From Marchantia polymorpha subsp. ruderalis (lineage: Eukaryota; Streptophyta; Marchantiopsida; Marchantiales; Marchantiaceae): a DNA stretch of 64,000 nt. The notes beneath the pieces are model-generated. The model made no database searches. It was not told the origin of the DNA and was given only the letters and a program-made list of their open reading frames with translations. Both the position numbers and the translations under genes were made by a program. Of this stretch, positions 1 to 11,584 are shown piece after piece. Location: NCBI GenBank assembly GCA_037833965.1, contig AP031358.1, positions 22,514,001-22,578,000 on the forward strand. Reading direction: 5' to 3'. The stretch's first letter is position 1. Each line of letters opens with the position of its first letter.

Positions 1-572
1 GACTAAGTACTATGAATATGACTTTTTTTGAAATATTATTTACATAGACATCATGATTTGAAAATTATTAATTATTATTATCATTCAAAGTTTTAGATTT
101 ACTACCAAGATTTTGCGTTTCATTCTCAAGACATTGCACATCTGAGCAAATTTTCAATGTGTATTGACTTTGTCATATATATATATATATATATAAATAT
201 AATATTTGATGTTACAAAAATATCACAGTATACATATGTAAACAGAAGAACAAGTGTAGCACAGTTACTAGAAAAAAGATCACATTTTTACTTCGTTAAT
301 GATTATAGTATATATATATAAAACTGCGACCAATTCACTATGTGAACTGAAGAAAAAATAAATGCATGAGCTACTCTTCATTGAGTCTCAAATTCAGAGA
401 CTCTAGTTCAAACTCTGTATCTTCAATGCTAGGTACTCTCACAGCGTTTTCGTACCTACTTTCTCTTTTGAACACGGAAATCTTAAATATCTAGACACAT
501 CTAAAAATTAAAAATTTCGGATCCTGGCCTTAACGTCTTTGACATAACGGATATGATGCATCTCGACTTTCG

Positions 573-620
573 TTGATCCGCAAAGAGCACTTTTTAGAAC
601 ATGTGCTCTTTGCGGATCAA
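573..620. repeat. Perfect 18-bp inverted repeat (hairpin)
   Basis: The left arm at 573-590 reads TTGATCCGCAAAGAGCAC and the right arm at 603-620 is its exact reverse complement, with a 12-base loop. Right after it, the 13-mer TGCGGATCAAAAT occurs twice in tandem (611-623 and 624-636), so part of the right arm is copied again in direct orientation. This is seen directly; its function is unknown. Confidence 0.95.
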
Positions 621-630
621 AATTGCGGAT

Positions 631-676
631 CAAAATAAATCCTTGTGACCAAAATTTGGTCAAAGGATTTATTTTG
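631..676. repeat. Quasi-palindrome, 22-23 bp arms
   Basis: The arm at 631-653 and the arm at 655-676 are reverse complements except for one extra G in the left arm. The centre is a single A, within CCAAAATTTGG. It begins 11 bases after the hairpin at 573-620 and overlaps the duplicated 13-mer, so the whole 573-676 interval is one compact secondary-structure cluster. Confidence 0.9.
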
Positions 677-2699
677 AATTCAGAACATGCGGGGAGGCAT
701 GCCCGGAGGGCGGGGCACTGTCTGACCGCATGCTTTCAAAAATTTAAACTTTTTAGATCCAAACGATGGGACACATTCACTTTTTGCATTCTAGTACTTT
801 TTTGCTCTATCTACTTTGCTAAGAGCATCTACGTATCTATATATGTAGTGACATAATTGATTACATTTTAGACATAAGATTACGACAGTTAATGGTGTAC
901 AAGTTTTCAGGACATCATCGTCGAATGAACATTTGGTGGTTAGTTGTAAATGATTTTCAAGTGAAACATGCGAAAGATCATTCATATGAGATGTCTTGGA
1001 GTGAAATAGATTATAAAATCTACATGTCTTCCGGTGGAAATAATAAAAGAGTGTTCTAGTTAAAGTTAAAAAATTTAAAAAGTTTCTTAAGATGACTAAA
1101 GATAAGAGATATAATGGGACCTAATACCTAAGACATAAACATATTTCAAGAATGGTAATCTTTTTTTATTATACTCAACTTTCTTTGGCGCTATAGCTAG
1201 CTGAGTACAATCGATCTAGAGCGCCGAGGAAAGCTCCACATGAACAGATAATTTCAATTGGCAAATTGTATTGGAATTATTACTCATTTTCTATGTGATG
1301 GTAAAATCCGGAGGGAAAGATAAAATCAACAGAACCAAAGTGGAGGAACCATTACAAGAATGGCTGATTGCATAAGTGATAGAAAACTCTACTTTGTAGC
1401 TCCATCAAGTTGAATCTAAAAGTGCACCCGAATAGCCCGACCATAGACCAATAAGCATAAGGCAAGCCTAGCATTTAAATTAGAATCTGGCAATATAAGT
1501 GATTTATTGTGTTCAAAATCTGCTTACATGTACAAAGTCCATTCGTGCTTTCTACTCTTTAATTCACATCTGACATAACGCTAGAATCGTACAAAGATAT
1601 TTGCACTAGCACCAGAGTCATCGGTGCACTTGTCACGAAGCCGCAGAAGAGAGGTTCCTCAAATTCTCAACGAGAAGCTTCCAAAAGCATGGAAAACTCC
1701 ATCGAGCCGTACATGAACGAAACCAAAGAAGGAAGACTTGACGAGCCCCAAAGTTCAGGAGTGTTAGAATGAATTGGATTATTCGAGTCGGTGCTTCTGA
1801 ATGTAAGACAGAATATACGGGCACAAAAACGTGCCAAGAAGGTGCAGGTCCCTTTTTGTTATTTTCCTCATTGTTATTATTATAATGCACGACCAGAAGT
1901 GGACGTGGTCGCAAGAGGCGTCAAACCATTTCTCAGTGTTTCAAATAATTCGCTAGATCTCTATTCCAAATCACAGTCGTGGCGACCAAGTGTTGAGCCG
2001 AGTTCACACAATCCACAAGAATCACGTTTCTCAAAAGTGAACTCTTTGCTTCACTCTTGGCTTCACTCTCTCAAGACAGATATCGTAGATACGTGCGCCG
2101 AAGAGAATTTTTTTTTTTTTTAATAGAGCTGGAACATGGGGTGCAAATGAAGCAGAAACAGTTCGGGAAGGATTGACTAGAAACTAACGAGGACACACTG
2201 GGCCCAAATGCAAGTAGGGTGCACGCCTAATCTGATTGGTCAATCCTCATGGAGAGTACTGTAATTAGTACTGCGATCCTGATGAGAATCTGTAATCAGT
2301 GTTGTGTTGCTTAGGTTAAGGTGAATATGGCCTTTTGGTAACTGCTACTGTAACATACGGCACCACGAATGTGAATATTTCAGGGTGAGATCCTTCTTCA
2401 TCTGAAAGCTCGATAATTTTCTTCGTACACAACACAAAACCCTTTGACAAATGACTCACCAATCGCTAGCTCTCAAACATCTTACAATGCTTAAGAAGTC
2501 TTTACAGACATCTCGTCCCTTAAGATTACCTTGCTTCGAAGCTACCGGCAATCTCAACACATACTACGGGTATCTCGAGGAGTGTCCAGCCTTACCCTCG
2601 AACCCAAGATGTGACCTGAGCTAGCAAGGAACCTAGAACGCGCAGTCACTCGGTCTCAAACATTCAGGTGGAAAGAATCTGTTTGTAGTATTTGCTCCA

Positions 2700-4620
2700 G
2701 GAGAGCTGCTTGAGAATTCACAATCAGGATAATTCGTCTGATGTCCATAACGGGTACGGTTCTGGGAAATTGATCATGATGCAGACACTGTGTCTTGGTT
2801 TCATCATGATCTAAGCAGACGTTCATTGACAATGCTACGGATGGGGAGCATATATATGCATTTATCGGATCTGGTCTTGAAATCTAACAGACGGAATCTG
2901 ACAACTTGCTGGACCGAGACTCGAGATCCGAGTCACTCTTCATTGACCCCGAATGGAAAATCTCCACCTCTTTGCTTACTAGCTCGGAGGAGGAGCATGA
3001 GTAGGATGAGGAATTCCACACAGTTGCAACCCGCACTCGTAGTTGACTGCACACTCACTTTACGAGAGAAACCGCCCGAGGAAATGAAAAGGTGACATCC
3101 AGATCAATTGTATTAAATACGATAACGAGAGTAACGACTTCTCCTTGTCATCTCCAGGTACCAGTTGTCCTGCTACGAATAAGCGTTGTACGTACTGATG
3201 ACTGTCGAAATCCATGGAGTCCACTTGTGCATAGTCATTTCTCCTGGCCGACCTCCACTTGACATCGGGTAGTCTGAGGCCGTGAAGAGGAGCCAAAGGC
3301 TTCGAGGTAGATTGCCATGAAAGAGAGCAGCCCATCTGCATGCCATCTCCAGAGTCGAGCAAAGTGCGGTGGTTTTTCGGTGGGCAGTAGAGATGGTGGC
3401 GGCCCCTACCATCGAATGGAATAGTCCGGATAGGCTGACATTCTGTCGTCACTCTGTTCCCGCTGATTGTGCTTGTTGCCAGCTCTGCCTCACCACAAGG
3501 ACTATGACTCAATGGATCCAAGATGGATGGATGATTATGTACTGGAAGATATTAACCGCCTTGGATCCCTGCATTCCAAGACGATTGGACAATTTCATTC
3601 ACGAGTCACGAGCTTCCCAGTTTCTTGGAGCCAAGAGAATCAACAATCTACTCCGAGAAGAGTTCAATGATGCAGAGTGGACTTTTTATCCTGATGGATC
3701 TTCATCCGATTCTTCTCCTCCCGTGGCAGAGTTGGCCTAGAAAGACTGTCTAGCTTTCCCGCAGGTGTGTACGCGGGAAGCCATCCAATGCAACACAAAT
3801 AAAATCTTCGTAGACGGATGCAATTAATTTGGGATCTGGCGAAAGTGGATCCACGTATAGATTGTATTCTGGACCACCTGAAGCTGCTAAGGTAAGGATC
3901 GATCGACTGTATGCATCGACTGATCCCCGTCCCATCGTGGTGTGCATTAAGGCCGGGAGCATCATGCTCCTTAGAACATCGATTGCAGATCCGTACCGCA
4001 AATGAACTGTCTGCGGATATATACGAAGAGAAGTACGTACCAAAAGACCAATTTCTCAACGGACGCTCGTGAAGCGCGTGGCGAAATGAGTGATGCATTC
4101 GGAAAGCAAATTGGTTGACTTCTGCAACTTTCCTCAGAATTTGGGAACTATGAAATTTATGGCCTTCTGGAAAGTTTCTCATGATTCAATCACCGAGTCC
4201 ATCTCTTAGACTGTTAAAAGCTCATCTACGAAACGAGCGCGATGCTCTATTCGTCTACGAGCACGATAGCTTGTCGGTGGAAATCAGCCGAGAAATTTAT
4301 GGAGTTCTAAGAAGGTGACAGAAGCAGACCCCATGGTTTTGCAAGGACACGACCGCCGCAACCACATTAAAAAACAAACCTGCGTGCTTAGGAAACTGAG
4401 CACACCGTTCGTCGGGAATCTTTGAGGACGACTTCCGAGCGCACAGGTGCTCTGGAACTGGAAAAGGATTTGACAGCAGTACACTCTGGGAACAGTTTCC
4501 ATATCCACAATCGGCTGGCTGGACATTGATCGACACGACCAATGTCCTACCGGGTGATGTGACTAGTGCGTGTCGGTGGGCAGAGTGAAGCCAGAGCAGA
4601 AAGGTTCTCTTCGATGGCAT
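2700..4620. other. Degenerate coding-like region, family unknown
   Basis: Several stretches look more protein-like than the surroundings but cannot be joined into one frame. On the plus strand around 2815-3060 one frame gives a segment containing FIDNATDGEHIYAFIGSGLE, followed by stops. At 3480-3740 a plus frame gives a segment containing REEFNDAEWTFYPDG and ends in TAG. On the minus strand 4043-3750 carries a segment containing PEYNLYVDPLSPDPKLIASV. I recognise no family. The mixture of frames and strands fits a decayed gene or transposon, or chance. No intron model is proposed. Confidence 0.2.
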
Positions 4621-6128
4621 TCGAAATCAAGTTCGACTCACGACCATCTGCGTTGCATTTCCTTCACCCATCGGAGGCTTCAATTGGTCGACAGCATGAT
4701 GACAGGATTTTTGGAAATCCTCATGTGTTCCACGTTTGTCAATCGTCGTTTACCAAAGGATATAAAGGTAAACGGAAATATCAGGTGCCCCCTCCTTTCG
4801 CTTAAGGGCAAGCGACAGAGGTGCTCGGGTGGATCACGAGTCTGGATATCGTCGCTAGAGTCTAGACCGCATGATTACCAGATACTGCCAAGAGCAGGAA
4901 TCCGCGGAATGCCATCTTTGTCGCGATCTCCTAGCTGGAAAGGAGGAGCCATAGATTTCTGTTCATCATTGTTCCTATTCGGTAATCATTAAGTGCGCAA
5001 GTGATTTTCAAAGTCTGAAGTCTGTAGAGCGCCGAACCGGCTCATGAAAGGATGAGAGAGCCTGTCACCCTAAAACACACCACAATCTAACGATGCCGAT
5101 GACGAGCTGCTGGACACACAGAGCGGCAGTGTCATCGATATTTCGCCGCATTCTTCGAAGATCCGAGCTAAGTTTAAGCTGACCGCATCACGAATTTGAT
5201 TGCAGGATTATCTTGTGGTTGGTCGAAATGATCACAGATCGGCGATTCTGGACACACTGGAACTGCAGTAGCACTAGAGTCGGATCCTTGTAAGATTGAA
5301 ATACACCGAGATGCTAGAAAGTTCATAATGATGAAGGTCTCCATGGGACCCGTGCAGAGAATCGGCAGCGGGAACTATGGGCCAGACACAGAAAAATCAA
5401 CGCACATCACAGCTACAACCAATAGCACTGGTGCGACTGGCAGACATACGTCCAGATCCACACTAAAATTGGATGAGTCCAAAGCGAGTCCATTCATTAC
5501 AAGTCTGCAAGGATCCGAGTACAGAGTAAGCTAATAATAGGTCAACGAACTGCGGAATCTCGTGTGAAGAGATGCCTGGATTTGAATAAAATGTCTGTTG
5601 TATATTCTCGACGGATTTCAGAACCTGGTACAGTCCTCTCTCCTCAACCGCGAGATCCTACCCCTGAACTCAGAAACAGAAAAAGGAAAGCAAAACCACT
5701 ATCGTTGGCTGTAGAATCCACGGCTTGTAATTTTCATTTCATTACGAGCTTCGTTAGAGTCGTATGACGTCGATCGAGTTCGACAATTTCTAGCTCCCTG
5801 CCTCTCGAGCTTGCGCTGTCTGAGGACAAAGTGGAATCATATTCTAACTGGCCATGTAATTGCCACGGAGAGTTCAAATGAAGTCCGCCACCTTCCATGT
5901 ATCGGAATGAACGAACTGCAAACCTGTGGATTGGACTGTCTGTCTCTCATTCTCTCTCTTCTATCGTTCCTTGCTCCATAATCCTTCTACAGTATTTACG
6001 ATCGATATTAGAGTGGATGGATGAGCTGCTTTAAGCTAAGCTGTCAGAATCACTCACGTATGCACAGGAAAAAAAACACTAGTCGTTTATCTGAAAAAAT
6101 CGACAGGGGAATGGGGGGCTGCGGGAGA
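4620..6128. other. Intergenic DNA downstream of CAX
   Basis: Moderate-GC sequence. Open frames of 60-140 codons are present (for example 4570-4992) but have no domain or splice pattern that I recognise. I see no gene here. Confidence 0.5.
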
Positions 6129-6134
6129 TTTATT
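6129..6134 (-). terminator. Candidate polyadenylation signal of CAX
   Basis: AATAAA reads on the minus strand here, about 420 bases beyond the CAX stop codon, a plausible 3' UTR length for a plant gene. It is a hexamer match only; no transcript end can be seen from DNA. Confidence 0.35.
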
Positions 6135-6551
6135 GGCGTCCACAAATTCGACCGTACTAGCACATCGAAATTCTGAAAGGCTTAAGTCGACTCAAATTTC
6201 CACCACCCGAGGCCCATTGGTGTACCGCGGGCGTATAACAGGCAACCGGATCGATGCAAGGAGCCGAGATCGATCGTCAGGAATCCATCGAGCAGTGCAT
6301 GCCCAGCCAGGTACTGGAGATATGAGCAGGGTCAGAGGCCCCCCTGATGGTGGTGGAATCGAGCCCAGTGTACTGTCTAGGAAGAACCACCGTATGCATG
6401 GGAGCCGGGAAAGAGTGCTACCGCTCGTAGGGTGTCTGGAAATTGTACACTGATAATCTCAGATATATTGTACAAGGTGTGCCAGCTTCGAACTCCGTAT
6501 GTAGCTGTGTGTGTAGTGACTGCACTGCACCCCTCGGTCTCGCGTCTCTGG

Positions 6552-8096
6552 CTACACTTGTGCAATTACCGCAGGCTCCACCACTTGACAGGCACTGGAA
6601 TGGAGCATGCAGAAGGTTTTCTGGATCAGGTGCTTGGCGAAACCGAGGCCGGGAGAATTGTGGTCCGGGATGTTGTCCACGTGCACCCAGAAGCTGGCAC
6701 CCACCATGATGTAGCAGAGGATGAGCATGAGGCCCTTGAAGTAGTTGGCAGTGCCATCCTGCAGCATGACGGTGACCACCACGACAGTGATGAACAGAGT
6801 GACGGTCTCGAAGATTTCGAAATTCAGGTCCATATCGATCCCGAAGGCCCAGCCCACCAGAACGCAGAAGGGAATGACGAACATGGAAATCTGGGTCGAC
6901 GATCCGATGCCGACTCCCAAAGAAATGTCCAGCTTGTCCTTCATGGCGAACACCACCGCACTCCCGTGCTCGGCGGCATTTCCCACCAGAGGCAGAATGA
7001 TAACGCTGATGAAGGCGACGGGAATGCTCCACATCTCTGCAGCTCCTTGGATCGCATCCACAAGGTACTCGGAGAGGATGGAGATGAAAAACGTGAGGAT
7101 GCCGAGCCAGATAATTGAGCTCCAGAAGGTGAGCACGGACTCCTCGGGCTCACAAATCTCCTCGGCCTCGCCGTCTTCAGTCTCGTACAATCTCCTGTGG
7201 CTCTTGAGCTGGAAAAAGAGGTAGAATCCGTAGGCCAGGACGAGCACGATGCTGATGAATCTGGACAGAGAGAGCTCGGATGTGTAATTGTGGAGCTCGG
7301 TCCCGGTGGCGTGTAGCACTGCTGGGAATAGCAGGCCCATGCACGCCATGAGAAGCAGGCTGGTGCTCACCACGGCCACTTGCTTGTTGAACTTTTGATC
7401 TTTCTTGGAATGGGTCAGACCTCCTACGAAGAATGCGCAGCCCAACACGAGCAGCATGTTGGAAAGAATGGAGCCGAGGAGAGAGAGCTGAACCACGCGG
7501 ATCATTCTCTTCCGCAGCGCAAAAATGGAGATGATCATCTCGGTGGCATTGCCGAATGTGGCATTGAGCAGCCCTCCGGCCGTGGGGCCCGTGAAGAATG
7601 CCAGCTGCTCGGTCACGTATCCCAGGCGCTCGGCCAGAGGCGCAATGGCGATGAGGCTCGAGGCGAAAATCCACCCGCGGCCCAACTGCATCTGCACGGC
7701 GATGAACGTGAAGGGTATGACGAGAAACAGCAAGCACAGCTTCGTTCCGCACACCACCTCCCGCATCCCCAAGATCACCTGCGGCGACACATCCCGACGG
7801 AACGATCGACAGCAATTGTCCAATCGCCGGGCCAAACCCCCGCCTCTGTGAGCCTCGTCCGCACCATCGGAAGCACCGGTGCTCTGAATTTCCTTGGCCT
7901 TCCGAGTCATCAGGGACGGCGAGCTCCCATTCCTCGAAACCTTGCACTCATCCTCCCGCTGATTCTGCTGCCCGTCACTGTCACAAATCTTTCCCTCACC
8001 GCCCCCTTCGCACATCGTCACCTTCGGCTCTTGATCGACAACGACACCACCACCATCACCACCACCCACACCAGTATTGCGCCCGACGGTGTCCAT
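6552..8096 (-). CDS. CAX: CAX-type vacuolar cation/proton exchanger, single exon
   Basis: This 514-residue membrane protein belongs to the Ca2+/cation antiporter superfamily, CAX family. Known members use the proton gradient across the tonoplast to load Ca2+ and other divalent cations into the vacuole. Both signature repeats are present: GGLLNATFGNATE at residues 174-186 and the GNAAEH segment at 372-377, each inside a hydrophobic stretch. The acidic cytosolic linker typical of the family lies at 305-319 (ETEDGEAEEICEPEE). Hydrophobic segments run from about 117 to 472, consistent with about eleven membrane helices. The first 110 residues are hydrophilic and Gly/Ser-rich; in plant CAXs this region can be autoinhibitory. 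The ATG at 8096 is the first in frame, with a TGA a few codons upstream. The C-terminal 40 residues are unfamiliar. The reading frame is uninterrupted, whereas angiosperm CAX genes usually have many introns. The family call is very secure. Confidence 0.96.
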   Translation of the reverse strand: MDTVGRNTGVGGGDGGGVVVDQEPKVTMCEGGGEGKICDSDGQQNQREDECKVSRNGSSPSLMTRKAKEIQSTGASDGADEAHRGGGLARRLDNCCRSFRRDVSPQVILGMREVVCGTKLCLLFLVIPFTFIAVQMQLGRGWIFASSLIAIAPLAERLGYVTEQLAFFTGPTAGGLLNATFGNATEMIISIFALRKRMIRVVQLSLLGSILSNMLLVLGCAFFVGGLTHSKKDQKFNKQVAVVSTSLLLMACMGLLFPAVLHATGTELHNYTSELSLSRFISIVLVLAYGFYLFFQLKSHRRLYETEDGEAEEICEPEESVLTFWSSIIWLGILTFFISILSEYLVDAIQGAAEMWSIPVAFISVIILPLVGNAAEHGSAVVFAMKDKLDISLGVGIGSSTQISMFVIPFCVLVGWAFGIDMDLNFEIFETVTLFITVVVVTVMLQDGTANYFKGLMLILCYIMVGASFWVHVDNIPDHNSPGLGFAKHLIQKTFCMLHSSACQVVEPAVIAQV

Positions 8097-8396
8097 CGCT
8101 TCCTTCGACGCAAACTTTTCTCAATTTAAATTATCGACAACGTGAGATTATGCTGGCGGCAGCCGATCCACCTGGATGGAGGATCCGGTGCCCCCCCACC
8201 CCGCCCCGCCCCAAAACAACGACCACGACTAATGCTTGTCCGATGAGCAATCCACATGCACAGTCTATCTACCACCTCCCCCTTCTGCCTTGCCGCTGTT
8301 CAGTTGGCATTAGCGATATCTGCTTGGCAGTACAGTACCCCAATCCTGCAGTGATTGGCATGAGTAGATGCTGGGGCACCTCGGCAGTCTCCAGCT

Positions 8397-8520
8397 TGAC
8401 GGAGATTGAGAAATGAGAGGGACAGAGAGCGGGGGAGGAGAGAAGAAGGAGAGAAGGAGATGGAGGGCGAAGGAGAGAAAGCGATGGAGAGAGAGAGAGA
8501 GGGAGTGAGAGTGAGAAAGT
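8397..8520 (-). promoter_or_regulatory. CT-rich tract upstream of CAX (leader or core promoter)
   Basis: The plus strand is almost pure purine, with GAGAGAGAGA runs, so the CAX sense strand is a long CT-rich tract 300-420 bases before the start codon. CT-rich tracts are common in plant 5' leaders and around transcription starts. The role is inferred from position and composition only. Confidence 0.4.
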
Positions 8521-8699
8521 CGGTCAACGTGAAGCCACGGACGCAACCTTTCGCTGCATGCCTTGCAGACTGTGATCACCTTGCAGATATGGATTTTTTC
8601 ATGACATGCCTTGCCGACGACAAAACAGAGAGAAAGGAGGCTTTCTCATCTTCGTGACGAAAGCTAATCGTGACAAGCAACACTAAGCAAGAAGCCAGC

Positions 8700-11490
8700 C
8701 TCCTGGTAAAGGCCGAGCCTTACCTTGCTTCTTGAATCACCCCCGGCAAAGGCAATGACTGACCTCGCCGGACCTCGGCTCTCCAACATAAAGGACACGC
8801 GCTCAGCAATGGGCGCCGTCGCCCTCGGCCTCTCTGTCAGGAGGCCACATATCACATTTCGGTCGATCCACTTTCCCAGGCTGATCTGCCGGGCCTTTAA
8901 TTCCCGCCTGTCGTATTCCCTTCCTGATTTTCCCACCCAATAACCTTCCACTAGTCCCGAATCACTGCCCATCCGCATCACATATTGGCTCACGAAATGC
9001 TCTAATTTGCGTCTCTGGAAATTTCTGTGCCCTACTTACGCCGATCCCACTCAGCCCAGGCTCCGCTCAGCTGACTCAAGTCACCGACCCCCTCAACTGG
9101 GCAGCATGAGCATGGGGCTTGCCCTAAAGCGAGGTTGTCAGCACCCGTGGGAACCTCAATGTGGGGTTGAGAGATGGTGGGAGTGAATCAGTGAGTTAGC
9201 AAGCCCGGTCTGGAACACCCGAATTTGCTGCAAGTGGTGCGCTGCTTTGTCAGTTTCAATTCGCTCTATAACAGTTGCTGTATGTTTCCTCCGGGTCTGG
9301 GGAGATTTGGCTCGTCTGGTGAGTTAGTGAGTGCAGGACCGTGCACTGAGTGAGTGTCACGAAGACGTGTCGTGACTTGACGGGACAAAATCACAAGCTG
9401 GAATCAATCGGCACTCGGTCGCCACCCCTGGACCCGCCAATCCAATCATCGGACACCAACAGAAAACTGATTAGACAGTGTGGGTTCATAGCCTTACTGT
9501 AGTTTGACTGATTTTAGTAGCTACGGTTGTATTATCCACGCACTAGAATTCTTCTACTTGCTCGGGAAAGCTTGATTATAGCTGGCTTGCTCTGCGGGTT
9601 TCTGGTGATAGTCCCCTTCGAACTTTATGATCTGTAGAAATTGAGTAAAACCCTTTGAGAGACAGGGACAGAGAGAGAGAGAATCAGCTCTAAGTCTCAG
9701 CCACCTACGGCCCCAACCTCTGGCTTCCTTACATCATCGATGTGTGTGTTTACTGTAAATTTCTCGATGGATGTGTATGGGGAACCTTGGCACGACACGT
9801 GTGACGGTGGCCATAGCTGAAGCATCATCATGCTAATCTAGCTGGTCCAGAGAGCGGGGAGTGATCCCTGTATGGATGATTGAATGCTCAGCGGGTATCC
9901 CGATTCTGTTAGTGCATAACCATCTGCTCCATCCCTCCCCATCCCTGACTTGCATCTAAAGGGGGTTTCAGATCGCCTACCGTGGGCACCGTAGCGGTCC
10001 TGAAAGCAGAGCACAGGTGCAGTAAGGAGGTGCTCCAGCTTCGCTGTGGGGTTGCCACTTCAATGGCATCGGTTGGGCCCAGGAGGACACCAGCGAATGC
10101 ATGAGAGACAGATGGGAGACCGCCTCGTCTTCATTGCAGTGTGCTGCTTGTCGCCCCATCTTTCCAACATCCGTGACCGACCGACGCCCGAGTATTGAAT
10201 GCCTTCAGAGTTCGTGATTGTGGAGATCGCCTAGGTCCACACAGCTCCACCGCACCATACCAAACCTCACACGACCCTTTTGTATCCGATACCCTCATGC
10301 TGGCAACGACACTTGTGATTGAATGTAACTCTCACTGCACGAGCCCCAAGCGGTGGCTGTCTGGCTGGCTGGCAGGCAAGCGGAAGCGATCTAAACTTTT
10401 TCGTGTGCACTTCCTGGTGGGAATCATTGTATTTACATGTCGTCCACCTCCAAAGCCTACGGTCATGAACTAGGTCATCGTTTCCTTGCTTTTCCGGGGA
10501 TTTAATGTCTTTTTTCCTGTCTGAAAAGTCTGCTCTGTTCTTGTGTGTCTTCTTTACTGCATCGGGTTCGTCTCCAGCTTTGGAGGAGCTTTATGGCATC
10601 TTCTACAGCTTTTGCAGCCGTGATGACGTTTGAAGACACCTCGATTGAAATTGACGACTGCTCGTGGGTTTTTTACCAGGACGTAGAGCGGACTGTACTG
10701 ACGGATGCATTCATGTCGATACGAAACTGTTTCGATTTACTTCTCTTTCCGATGGTCGGCTAGGAGCTCGCTGGACGAGGAACTTCAAAGTATAGATTGT
10801 GTCTTTAGCGCATTTATGACCCCTTCCCGTATCTACCTCGTTGCTTAAAGCGAGGCCGCTTACGAGAAGTCATGGTCGTGACTGGCAAAGTTTATGATTT
10901 TTCATTCATTCGAATGAAATTTGATCGTGGATCAGTAAATGCTCATCAGTTTCCGATCTGGTCAGTGGTCACTGATATGGTAACGGAGTTGAATCAACAT
11001 GCAATCAACTTTCATCACGTGCACGTAACTGAACTTGTCCACTGGTCATGTTACGCACATCAAGAGAGTGACCTTATTAGTCCCAGAGTTTGTGCAAGCT
11101 CGTCGCACAAAATTTAGATAACAAATTCTTGGAGCGAACAGTGCACACGCAAGACTTCTGCGATTTGGACTTCTTTAAAATTTGCCGATCCTAATTTCAG
11201 GCATCAGTGCTCCTACTCCTGAGTAGGTTATTTCCCCTCGCAAATAGTTAACTGGACAAAATTCGAGATGCACGTCTAGTATCTGCAGTTCTCTCTGGAC
11301 GATCTCAACCTCACTATTTCGTTAAGAAAAGCATCAGGTGAAGCCACAGGATAACAACTACTCACATGCAAATCACTTAACTTCGAGGGCTGATTTGACC
11401 TGAGCGCATCGATTGAACGCACGAGAGACACTCACCGACCTCACTATGATCTTCATGAAAAGCGTACGCACTAACATGGTCTATTCTGAG
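8700..11490. other. Intergenic DNA upstream of CAX
   Basis: Mixed-GC sequence, probably including the distal CAX promoter. Open frames such as 10195-10473 and 10872-11117 lack any recognisable domain. No gene, RNA or transposon was recognised. Confidence 0.5.
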
Positions 11491-11496
11491 AACGAA

Positions 11497-11546
11497 TCTA
11501 CTCAACAAGAGAAAGCGGGTTGACCCGCTTTCTCTTGTTGAGTAGA
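11497..11546. repeat. Perfect 24-bp inverted repeat with a 2-base spacer
   Basis: The arm at 11497-11520 and the arm at 11523-11546 are exact reverse complements, separated by TG. A further direct copy of the inner arm, AGAGAAAGCGGGT, follows at 11544-11556. The near absence of a loop and the perfect match point to recent origin. A weaker hairpin (GGTGCAT...ATGCACC) follows at about 11564-11584. Confidence 0.95.
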
Positions 11547-11584
11547 GAAAGCGGGTCAAACACGGTGCATCTTAGTTATGCACC

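Larger units (their letters stand above)
1..2700. other. Intergenic DNA without a recognisable gene
   Basis: AT-rich sequence with a TA microsatellite at about 175-195, a hairpin cluster at 573-676 (listed separately) and a T run at about 2107-2121. Open frames are short, overlap on both strands and show no protein family that I recognise. I see no convincing gene. Confidence 0.6.

Noticed and set aside
6418..8129. Long open frames overlapping CAX on both strands (for example 6432-7118 plus, 7177-7947 minus, 7380-8129 plus)
   Set aside because: They are frame shadows of the GC-richer CAX coding sequence. Their products have no recognisable domain, whereas the 514-residue frame has every CAX motif.
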